A DNA stretch of 64,000 nucleotides from Bog-756 sp963831535 (GTDB lineage: Bacteria; Actinomycetota; Acidimicrobiia; Acidimicrobiales; RAAP-2). Shown here piece after piece: positions 27,695 through 35,344 of this stretch (position 1 is the stretch's first letter; each line of letters starts with the position of its first letter). Under the pieces are notes generated by a model. The model ran no database searches. It worked only from the letters and a program-made list of their open reading frames with translations, and had not been told where the DNA came from. The stretch lies in contig CAWHQP010000003.1 of assembly GCA_963831535.1 (NCBI GenBank), forward strand, positions 310,001-374,000, written 5' to 3'. The translations under genes were made by a program, and so were the position numbers.

Positions 27695-28906
27695 TTAGGG
27701 CCGCCTTGCTATCACTGCGTAATCCGGGGGACCTGAGAACCGATCATTGACGGCATCGATGACCGGTTTGACATCGCCGAACCACGGCTCGCCCTCGGTT
27801 GGATCGGAGACTTCTGTGTTCTCCCGGACCAATCGCCTGATCTCCAGGTCGACGATGCCCCGGCTGGCCAGAATGAACTGAAGGAGGGCCGGTGGGATGG
27901 GGTGGCGATGTGTCGGGTCCAGATAGAAGTACAGGGAACTAACAATAATATTTTCCGGATTGGGCGTTTCCAGGATCAGCTTGCCCCCTGGCTTGAGGGC
28001 CATCATGGCCAGATCGACGAAATCAACGAGCTCCTCAATGGAAAGATGTTCGACGACGTGAATGGCAGTGACAGCTGCTAACGAGGACGGGTCCAGTGAC
28101 GTGAGATGCTGACGGGCGTCGACAACCTCGGCGGACAACCCTCGCTTCCGGCAGTCGTCAACACAGAGAGGGTTGGAGTCAATCCCGTAAGCTTCGATGT
28201 CTGCCTCTTGCAGGATGTCAAGCATCTCACCCCGCCCGCATCCGACATCGAGCACTGGACCGAGATTGCGGACCGGTTGCAGATCGGGCAGGTAACCCCG
28301 CACACGGTCACGAACTTCGGCTTCGGGTCCCCGAAACGCGTCAGCCAGGGCAACGTAGAAGGCGTGGAGATCGGGCTTAGGAGGCTCGGGCAGCGCAGCC
28401 GTGGAAGTCGTAGATGAACTCCGGGGCGCCCTGTCGAAGGCCAGCTCGAGTGCCGCCATTTTCGGCAGGACACTAGCCATGCTCATCGAATAGGTTGACC
28501 GAAATTCACTCAACTCCAAGGCCAGCTCTCCCAGTTCTCGACGCAGGAGTCCGTTGGATTCGGTCTGGCGAGCGAAACTCTGCTCGCGGGCATTCTCGAT
28601 ACCCTTATCGTGGCGGCCCAATATCTCCCCCACGGTCTCGAGCGTGGATTCGAAGCGCTCCAGGGTCTTTTGAACCTCGTCCAGATGTTCGACTCGCTGT
28701 TGGAGGGTGCCGGCCGCGGCATCGAGGCGTTCACGAAGCTCAGTCAATTGGACCTCGGTGGCGTAGTTGAGGTCGATCTGGCGCCGAAGAACCGGCCAGG
28801 CCAGACGAGTGATCAGACGGCGAAGAACCTGGTTCTTCGGGGCTGGCAGCCCCAGCGCGGCAAGGTCAGACTGGCCTGGGCCAACAGGGGGCAAAGCATC
28901 GGGCAT
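27695..28906 (-). CDS. SAM-dependent methyltransferase with N-terminal membrane/coiled-coil module
   Basis: 403 residues. Residues 25-45 (VLRRLITRLAWPVLRRQIDL) form a basic amphipathic stretch. About 45-150 is a long coiled coil (LRERLDAAAGTLQQRVEHLD, ETVGEILGRHDKGIENAREQ). The C-terminal half is a class I methyltransferase: GPVLDVGCGRGEMLDIL, AYGIDSNPLCVDDCRKRGLS, AVTAIHVVEHLSIEELVDFV and KPGGKLILETPNPENI. In O-antigen systems such as WbdD a methyltransferase with coiled coil caps chains and sets length; a similar role is inferred. A TAGAAT hexamer ends 6 nt before ATG 28906, suggesting a leaderless start without a clear -35. Confidence 0.8.
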   Translation of the reverse strand: MPDALPPVGPGQSDLAALGLPAPKNQVLRRLITRLAWPVLRRQIDLNYATEVQLTELRERLDAAAGTLQQRVEHLDEVQKTLERFESTLETVGEILGRHDKGIENAREQSFARQTESNGLLRRELGELALELSEFRSTYSMSMASVLPKMAALELAFDRAPRSSSTTSTAALPEPPKPDLHAFYVALADAFRGPEAEVRDRVRGYLPDLQPVRNLGPVLDVGCGRGEMLDILQEADIEAYGIDSNPLCVDDCRKRGLSAEVVDARQHLTSLDPSSLAAVTAIHVVEHLSIEELVDFVDLAMMALKPGGKLILETPNPENIIVSSLYFYLDPTHRHPIPPALLQFILASRGIVDLEIRRLVRENTEVSDPTEGEPWFGDVKPVIDAVNDRFSGPPDYAVIARRP

Positions 28907-28991
28907 CGCTAGATTCTAGGCCGGATTGTCCTTCTGACGTGGCCATCGAACGGCCTATTCGGAGGCGCACCCGGTCGCGACCAAAGGCCAG

Positions 28992-30722
28992 TCAACCGGG
29001 CGGCGTCACGCAGTTGAACGATGGTTGGCCCGATCCAGATACCTGGACGTACCAGCGGATTTCAGGACTCTTGCCGGTCCAGACCAGATGGAAGGTTTGC
29101 CCGCCCGGTATCGGAGATCCGGATGCCGGGGTGTATCTCGATGAGAAGGCCCGAACGCTGACTTCCTCCGAGCCACCCTTCGGAGCGGACATCCAGATAC
29201 CGCTCGGCGGAAGGAGCGCCTCGGTGGCATTTCTTGATTGATGCGTCGAGCACGGATGGGTCGGAGCTGACCCGGATTGGACTGGCTCTATCCTCATGGG
29301 CAGTTCTCGGAGCAGGAGGTTGTCCAGAGCCCTGGTCACCGCCACGGGTTGGCTTCGGATCGCACTGACTGACAATGCCGGGGATCCGTACGCGGCGACG
29401 GCAGCCAGATATGGACCAACGGAAACCTGCGGCATTCTCTGAGGGTCTGGGTGGAAAGACGACGGAAGCTGTCGTCCCACGAGTTGTACCGCAGTGAGCT
29501 CTGCCCGGACGAAGCGGGAGTTGGCCAGCAGGCCTGCCTGACCCTGACGGAGCACGCCCGTGTTCCACCAGACGACAGTGCCCGCGTAACCCACCACCAA
29601 CACAACCATTAGGGCACTCCCGATGGATGTGGTCAGGGATCGCCCGTCCGCTTGCCTCCCTGAACGTTTACTGTGCTCCGTCCGACGACCGGCCAACAGG
29701 TGGGGGAGCTCGCCCAGGGCCAGGAGCACGAACACCACTCCGGGATAAAGGTATCGACTGGCATCGGGATCCTGACCCCGCGTGAACATCGTTAGGATCC
29801 AAAAACTCAATGCGCCGACGGTTGCCATGGCCAATCGACCAGCGTCGGCTGGCCGTCTGGCCATCGCCCCGACGATGACAAGGGCCAAAAGTATGGTGAT
29901 GACAGCGGAAACCGGCGGCGGGCGACCCACCAGGGCACCTACCGCTCCATCGGCAGAATCAGCGATGAAGCGGGCGCCATTAGCGACCGTGGTGCCAGCC
30001 ACCGTCACGTTTCCGCGAGCTCGGAGTAGGTACCACAAAGCGAAGAGGAGAGCGGAGGGGAGGATGACCCACAACCGACGTCGGTCACTCCTGCGCCAGA
30101 CCAGCTCGATGACAATGCCAGCCAACATTGTCAGTCCAACAGCCGAGCAGAACACGGCACCGATAAGGCACAAGGAGACCCCGATATCCGCCGAAGTGCG
30201 ATTTCGATCAAGCAGTACAAGCGCTCCAAGGCCGAATGCAACGCTACCCAGATATCCGATCTGAAAGGGCCAGAGGAGATCTTGCCAGGCCGGACCTAGC
30301 ACCATCAGGACTGTTGCCCCCGCCGCCGCGATGGCAGGGTGTAGCTTGCGCCGAAGGAGGACAAACAGCAGCCAGCCGCAAATGATGTCGATGATCACGA
30401 CCATCAGGCGGTAGGGCGCGTAGTGGTGAAGGCCGAACGCCGAGAGGACAACGCGGTATACGGCGAAGGGAATGACGACCGGATGACCATTGTGCGGTGT
30501 GAGGTCGGTGGTCCAAAAGCTCGTCCCACTGGTGTCGATGAAGTTCCATTCGTCGTAAAAGAATGTCAGCCCGCGCCCGAGGAACATGAGGTAACCGCAT
30601 GCGCCAATAGCGCCGACGGTGAATAGGGCGAATCCGATGCGGTTTGACCGGCGGGATCCTTTAGCGCTCTGACTCTCAGGCAGCGCTGCCGACACCAGAT
30701 TCCCGTCAGGATCCGGCACCAT
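28992..30722 (-). CDS. Polytopic membrane protein, GT-C-like
   Basis: About 576 residues with some ten to twelve hydrophobic helices (IGFALFTVGAIGACGYLMFL, YRLMVVIIDIICGWLLFVLL, LGALVLLDRNRT). The first extracytoplasmic loop carries FFYDEWNFIDT and TPHNGHPVVIPFAVYRVVL, typical of polyprenyl-phosphate-dependent GT-C proteins, with the acidic pair DE as candidate catalytic residue. A C-terminal soluble domain with several cysteines ends at 28992. ATG 30722 (MVPDPDGN) is preferred over GTG 30773, but no ribosome binding site is convincing. Substrate unknown. Confidence 0.62.
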   Translation of the reverse strand: MVPDPDGNLVSAALPESQSAKGSRRSNRIGFALFTVGAIGACGYLMFLGRGLTFFYDEWNFIDTSGTSFWTTDLTPHNGHPVVIPFAVYRVVLSAFGLHHYAPYRLMVVIIDIICGWLLFVLLRRKLHPAIAAAGATVLMVLGPAWQDLLWPFQIGYLGSVAFGLGALVLLDRNRTSADIGVSLCLIGAVFCSAVGLTMLAGIVIELVWRRSDRRRLWVILPSALLFALWYLLRARGNVTVAGTTVANGARFIADSADGAVGALVGRPPPVSAVITILLALVIVGAMARRPADAGRLAMATVGALSFWILTMFTRGQDPDASRYLYPGVVFVLLALGELPHLLAGRRTEHSKRSGRQADGRSLTTSIGSALMVVLVVGYAGTVVWWNTGVLRQGQAGLLANSRFVRAELTAVQLVGRQLPSSFHPDPQRMPQVSVGPYLAAVAAYGSPALSVSAIRSQPVAVTRALDNLLLRELPMRIEPVQSGSAPTHPCSTHQSRNATEALLPPSGIWMSAPKGGSEEVSVRAFSSRYTPASGSPIPGGQTFHLVWTGKSPEIRWYVQVSGSGQPSFNCVTPPG

Positions 30723-31071
30723 GGGGTTACCCGGCCGCGCACTCGGGAATGGTGTGGTAGATGGCGCCACCACAGTTCAGGTCGCTGAGGTAGCGTTTCG
30801 TAACGGGCGGACTGGCCCACGGGCTCCGCTCGTGTTCGCCCTACCCATCACCTGTGCTGGCCGCAGATTGGGCGCGAGCCTTGGCAGTCTGTCATTGACC
30901 CGTTTGCCCACGCTCTCGAGTTCACTAACCGCTTACCCCTGAACTGTTGCATCCGCCCTGTCAGCCTCTCTGCACCGTTGGAGCACTGCGGTGGATCCCG
31001 CTGATTAGCGGTATTCGAATCAGCGAGATCCTGAGTGCCAGCGCCTCTCCACTATCGATCAGTCCGCAACG
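30723..31071. other. Intergenic stretch with a strong inverted repeat
   Basis: 349 bp between two minus-strand genes. Besides the hairpin at 30993-31031 I find no coding potential, no convincing promoter hexamers and no RNA gene; the left part may carry the promoter of the GT-C-like gene, but hexamers are not clear. Confidence 0.4.
30993..31031 (-). terminator. Imperfect 14-bp inverted repeat, putative terminator
   Basis: Arms GGATCCCGCTGATT (30993-31006) and AATCAGCGAGATCC (31018-31031) pair over 14 bp with one mismatch around an 11-nt loop. The element lies 41 bp beyond the stop of the GT2 gene at 31072, on its downstream side, so it may end that transcript. There is no T-tract, so a regulatory site is an alternative. 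Confidence 0.4.
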
Positions 31072-32265
31072 TCAGAAGACCGTCTCTCGGTACCTCGGCC
31101 GATAGACGCGATCGGTCTCCTCGTCGGTCAACTGCTCCATCAGGCGTTCAGAGGCTTGTCCACGACTCAGGATGCGGATGGATGATGGGTCCCGTCCCAC
31201 TAGCGCTCTCACTGTGGGCAAGGAACCTTCGATACCAAGGGGGAACGCTGCTTGAAACCCTTCGTAGCTGGCACAAAGCATCGGATACCGGCCTTCAGGC
31301 TCGATGACGAATCTGACTCGGTTGGCATCCGAAGGCGAGTTGTTGAGTCGACTGACCTCGAGTACATAGCCTCGCTCGCTGGCTGCGGCGCAAACTATCC
31401 GCCGAAGAGCTTGCTCTCGAAGGTCGCCCATTGTCCCGGAGGTCGTGAAGTCGACCAGTTGTGATCGATAGTGAGGGTATCGCTGATCGATAATGGCCTG
31501 GTGGGCGTGGACGATGTGGTCTCCTTGACCGATCAGGCCTTCGGCCCGATTGATCCCACTGCCGGCATGGAAGACAAAACAGGTGGGGACTAGATTGGAT
31601 GTCATGCCCTCGCCGTGACTACGCAGGCACCAGTCGACCTCTTCCGAATAGCCCCGACCGAAGACCGGATCCATCAGGCCGATCTTGTCGATGGCAGCAG
31701 TGGACAATGCCATGCAGAATCCGACGCCGGCCGGAATGACTACGGGCTTCCCCTCAAACTCGTCAGCGAGCTGATCGGACACCCAATTCACAAGGTCCGG
31801 TCGGGCCCGGAGAGCATCTGGGTCCGAGTTGGTCAGCGAATAAATGCTGACATCGTTCGACCACGCCGTAGTGGAAGCGACCGAGGGATCGGCCATCAGC
31901 GGTCCGATCAGTGACGGTACGAGGTTACGCGGGACGATCGTGTCCGAGTTAAGCAGGATGATCGCGTCATAGCCAGCGTCCACAGCCTGGAGCATGCCGA
32001 GGTTCATGTTCCGGGGGATGCCCAGATTGCGGGGACTCCGGTAGTAGTCGAAACCCATCTCACGGCAAAGGGTCTTGCAGCGCTCGCTCCATCCCGGTTG
32101 GGGACTTGCGTCATCGAGGATCAAGATGTCGACGCTGTGCTCGTCCGAATCCAGACCGGCCAGCGAGCGAATGCACGGTAAGACGAACTCTTCACCGTTG
32201 TACACCAACAACGCAATAAGTACCCGCCAGCGCGGTGAGTCAGAGGCGGAAGGCATTGCGGACAC
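31072..32265 (-). CDS. GT2 glycosyltransferase
   Basis: 397 residues. GT-A signatures: RVLIALLVYNGEEFVLPCIR, VDILILDDASPQPGWSERCK, YYRSPRNLGIPRNMNLGMLQ, IILLNSDTIVPRNLVPSLIG (DxD-equivalent), VVIPAGVGFCMALSTAAIDK and the acceptor-side FGRGYSEEVDWCLRSHGEGM. These are typical of rhamnosyltransferase-like GT2 enzymes. A C-terminal extension of about 110 residues has no recognisable fold. Its start overlaps the 3' end of the coiled-coil gene by 26 bp, so the two are presumably co-translated; ATG 32256 is a second possible start. Confidence 0.83.
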   Translation of the reverse strand: MSAMPSASDSPRWRVLIALLVYNGEEFVLPCIRSLAGLDSDEHSVDILILDDASPQPGWSERCKTLCREMGFDYYRSPRNLGIPRNMNLGMLQAVDAGYDAIILLNSDTIVPRNLVPSLIGPLMADPSVASTTAWSNDVSIYSLTNSDPDALRARPDLVNWVSDQLADEFEGKPVVIPAGVGFCMALSTAAIDKIGLMDPVFGRGYSEEVDWCLRSHGEGMTSNLVPTCFVFHAGSGINRAEGLIGQGDHIVHAHQAIIDQRYPHYRSQLVDFTTSGTMGDLREQALRRIVCAAASERGYVLEVSRLNNSPSDANRVRFVIEPEGRYPMLCASYEGFQAAFPLGIEGSLPTVRALVGRDPSSIRILSRGQASERLMEQLTDEETDRVYRPRYRETVF

Positions 32266-32617
32266 TCCAGATAACAGTGGCGATCCGGTAGGCCATCGAT
32301 CCCTTCATCTGCTCGTGCTCGGAGCGATAGTCGAAGTATTCGAGCTTCGTCCTCTCGACCTCTCCACGGAGCTCGGTGATCTGCTGGCGAGCCTCGACGA
32401 GTCGTTCGGTGAGATCGATGACCCTGGCGGTGGCGGCTTCCGTGTCGTGCAGGGCTTGGACCAGGGAGATGCGGTCCAAATCCTTCTCGATGTCAATGGG
32501 TTCGGAGGCATTCCGTTGTCGCTTGGAGTGTGACGGTCGATCGGCAGCAACGGCCTTGCCGATGGCGTCAGCCCCCCCAAGTTCGAGGCCGCTGGCTTCC
32601 AGTTCTACGTTGTCCAC
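32240..32617 (-). CDS. Small coiled-coil protein preceding a GT2 gene
   Basis: 125 residues, no recognised family. Residues about 45-100 form a heptad-patterned helix (ALHDTEAATARVIDLTERLV, EARQQITELRGEVERTKLEY), and the tail MAYRIATVIWSVRNAFRL is a basic amphipathic helix that could touch the membrane. GTG 32617 has a good ribosome binding site (AAGGAG five bases upstream), which supports a real gene. Overlap with the GT2 gene suggests the two products work together. The design matches the gene at 15367 and the N terminus of the methyltransferase. Confidence 0.6.
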   Translation of the reverse strand: MDNVELEASGLELGGADAIGKAVAADRPSHSKRQRNASEPIDIEKDLDRISLVQALHDTEAATARVIDLTERLVEARQQITELRGEVERTKLEYFDYRSEHEQMKGSMAYRIATVIWSVRNAFRL

Positions 32618-32658
32618 CTGGTCTCCTTATGTGGCGTTGCATAGCCGGGCCATACTGT

Positions 32659-34662
32659 TCAACGGGGAGGCAATGCCAGTATGCGGTAGTAGAGCTCAAC
32701 GAGATCCTCGGCGGTCGCTGCCCAAGTATACGTCGTGCCGGCCGCTATACAGGCGTCAATCTGGGCCCGACAGAGATCCGGATCACCGAGGAGTAGCTCG
32801 GCCGACGTGGCGAGAGTGAGCGGATTCCAATCTGGGGCCGATACCGGAATGTCCGGCGCCAACTCGGCGAGGGGGCCAAAGCTGGTGAATAGGGCCGGAG
32901 TCCCGAACCGGGCGGCCTCGTAGGGAACGAGCCCGAATCCTTCCGCCGATGTGGGGTAAAGGACCAGATCGGCATGGCGGAGAAGCCAGTTCCGTTCGGC
33001 CGTTGCGACGTCGGGGAGAATATAGACGTCGCGGTCCAACAGCCCGCGTTCGCCCAGGACCACCAGCGATTCCGAGAGCCGGGACGATCCGTCAGCCACT
33101 GTGGCCCCAGCCATGACTAGTGAATGTGGCCAGCCGCGTCGGCGGAGCTCCGCCACCGTTGCCATGGCCAGATCGCGGTTCTTGTGGGTGTAGTCGGCCC
33201 CAAGACAGAGGATGAACTGCTCGCTGGTGAACCCACGTGCGAGGAGATCGTCGGGGAGATGGGCCACCTCATCACCACGCAGGTGCTCGGTGCCAAAAGG
33301 AACCGATACCAGTCGGCTCGGATCGACGGGAATGCGTTCCAGCTCGACCTGATGCTTTACGTCATCGGAGATTACAGTGACGGCGTCAGACTGCTCCGCT
33401 CCTGTGCGAATGGCGTTCCGGTAAAGGGACCAAACATCGTATGAGGGGTGATAAGAACCGATCCGATAGGCAATCAGATCGAGCAGTGTTACCACAACCC
33501 GGTCGGCCACCAGCCGCCAGCGCTCGGCAGAATACCCCACATCGGGTTGGACCATGCGGTGAGCGACATCGAAACGGCCGAGGCTCTCGTAGTGTTCGAA
33601 CGAAAACAGTTCGCCCCGGACTTTTGGTGCGGTCAGGACGCGTTTGGCATAGTCCGGAGTCGGGGCGGTGAGCGCCACCACCACTTCCCGCACTGCGTCG
33701 AGCCGGCTTAGTGCCTCGATTGATGCCAGGGTGGAGACTTGCGTCCCCATCTCGTGGGGTCCGAGATACGAGCCGTCCACAATGATCCGCAACCCCTGCA
33801 CTTTGGCCTTGGCCAGGCGGACGGCCACGCCGATGGGGGAGTTCGCTGTTTTTGCCTCGGCATTTACGAACGCCACTTCCATTGGATACGCGAGATGGAG
33901 GACGTGGCGTTCCTTAGGATGCATGTCATCGACCGTCACCTCTTCCCATGGGAATGACGTGGGGCTTCGGTGCCGGGCGTAAAACGTAGTGTCATCGAGG
34001 AGGTGCACGAAACCTCGATTGCGGGTCCGGGCACAGAACTCAGCCACAGAGTAGTTGAGGCTCTCGGCCTGGACGTGGGGCAGGTCATTGGTCACCAGGC
34101 CCCCAGAAGCTCCCAGCGCCGAGGCCGAAAGCAGCACGGCCACTCCGTTCGCCGTCGGGATCGGGACCGGTCGGCGGCTGGGTCCGCGATTCCGGAGTTT
34201 CTGCGTGACAGAGACGGCATCGTGACCCTCTGGCGACCGGGGGACCGGACGGTTCCGTTCAGGGAAGCTCAAAAGACCGGCGTCGTTGGAGAGAAAGGAC
34301 ACGGTTGCGACCCGCAGGTCCTCTTCCAGCAGTGTCAGGGCCCGATCGAGAAAGGTGTCTGGAAGCGTGACCGCATCGCTGACCGAAAGTACCGGGAGCC
34401 GGTAGCTCGACCAAGCGTGATTGACGAGCTCTGCCCCGGTCTCGGCGTCGATGCACATGCAGCCGGCATCGGCGTAGGGCTTCAGGAGCTGCGTTGACGG
34501 CCCACCGGCCACCACGGACAGGCCGGCAGCAAGAAGTGACCGGGCGGCGATGAGCATGTGCTGCCAGTCAGAAGGGGGAACAAAGAGGGTAGCCACCACT
34601 GCGACGTTGGACTCCACCGACCTGAGGTCCGCTGAGTTCCCAGTCGCTGACGTGCCTGTCAC
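32659..34662 (-). CDS. Large glycosyltransferase: N-terminal extra domain plus GT4 domain
   Basis: 667 residues. The C-terminal half is GT4-like: LRIIVDGSYLGPHEMGTQVS, AVTVISDDVKHQVELERIPV, FILCLGADYTHKNRDLAMAT, HADLVLYPTSAEGFGLVPYE (EGFG donor loop) and ARFGTPALFTSFGPLAELAP. The N-terminal 270 residues (VAVVATLFVPPSDWQHMLIA, VLSVSDAVTLPDTFLDRALT) look like a degenerate GT2/Rossmann module without an obvious DxD, perhaps a recognition domain. GTG 34662 lies 7 nt after a TATCGT hexamer, compatible with a leaderless start. Acceptor and donor are unknown. Confidence 0.75.
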   Translation of the reverse strand: MTGTSATGNSADLRSVESNVAVVATLFVPPSDWQHMLIAARSLLAAGLSVVAGGPSTQLLKPYADAGCMCIDAETGAELVNHAWSSYRLPVLSVSDAVTLPDTFLDRALTLLEEDLRVATVSFLSNDAGLLSFPERNRPVPRSPEGHDAVSVTQKLRNRGPSRRPVPIPTANGVAVLLSASALGASGGLVTNDLPHVQAESLNYSVAEFCARTRNRGFVHLLDDTTFYARHRSPTSFPWEEVTVDDMHPKERHVLHLAYPMEVAFVNAEAKTANSPIGVAVRLAKAKVQGLRIIVDGSYLGPHEMGTQVSTLASIEALSRLDAVREVVVALTAPTPDYAKRVLTAPKVRGELFSFEHYESLGRFDVAHRMVQPDVGYSAERWRLVADRVVVTLLDLIAYRIGSYHPSYDVWSLYRNAIRTGAEQSDAVTVISDDVKHQVELERIPVDPSRLVSVPFGTEHLRGDEVAHLPDDLLARGFTSEQFILCLGADYTHKNRDLAMATVAELRRRGWPHSLVMAGATVADGSSRLSESLVVLGERGLLDRDVYILPDVATAERNWLLRHADLVLYPTSAEGFGLVPYEAARFGTPALFTSFGPLAELAPDIPVSAPDWNPLTLATSAELLLGDPDLCRAQIDACIAAGTTYTWAATAEDLVELYYRILALPPR

Positions 34663-34835
34663 TCGTCAAACGATAGCCGTTGATCTGTTCTCCCCATGGG
34701 ACAGTCGATCCCATTGGGCACGAGGGCAAACGCCCGGGACACGTTCAAGGTGCCAGGTGAACGAACCCCTGGTCGGTGAGCCGTCAGGATGGGACGAGCT
34801 TGTTGACCTCGTAATACTCGGAGGAGATCTGGCCC

Positions 34836-35344
34836 CTATCCACCTCCACCACGGTCGACCTGTCGACACTTTACGTGAACTAGTTGAGATCTCATTTGGG
34901 CGTGGTACCGGCCGAACGGTAGGTGCCTACCAGGCTTCGCGGAGTCAGTGAGTGGTCTTGAACCTCGGATTCCTAGTGGGCCAGTTCGCCGGATCAGATC
35001 AGAATATTTCCCTGCTCGGTCAGGAACTGGCGGCAGATCGAGCAGCTGGCTCACATCGTTTACGCCGTCACTCCAGATTTGAGCCAACTCGGCGAAGTAT
35101 GCCGCGTTGACCTCCTTGGCATGGCACTTTTGAGGATCACGTGGCCGTCACCGATCCAATCATGAGGCATCTCAGCTTCGTCGGGTGCGATCATCCCGCA
35201 CCCGGCGCACCGCCTCAGTCGGGCTACAGCATCGTTCCGGTCCTTGCCGGTCTTCCGATCGGAGGGAGTTTGAGTCCAGTCACGACGGCTTGTCTCGTTG
35301 GCGCATGAACCTCGGGACCGCGAACGACGCCACCAGTGCGACAA
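34836..35344 (-). pseudogene. Possible frame-broken small CxxC protein in a 617-bp gap
   Basis: The gap 34663-35279 has no intact gene. One minus-strand frame gives LRRCAGCGMIAPDEAEMPHD then WIGDGHVIL; near 35125 the protein-like reading moves to another frame as KCHAKEVNAAYFAELAQIWS, DGVNDVSQLLDLPPVPDRAG and on to the stop at 34836. Joined, this resembles a zinc-ribbon-like protein broken by one shift. The 5' end would overlap the YfhO-like gene. No family assignment, so the call is tentative. The remainder (34663-34835) shows nothing. Confidence 0.25.
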
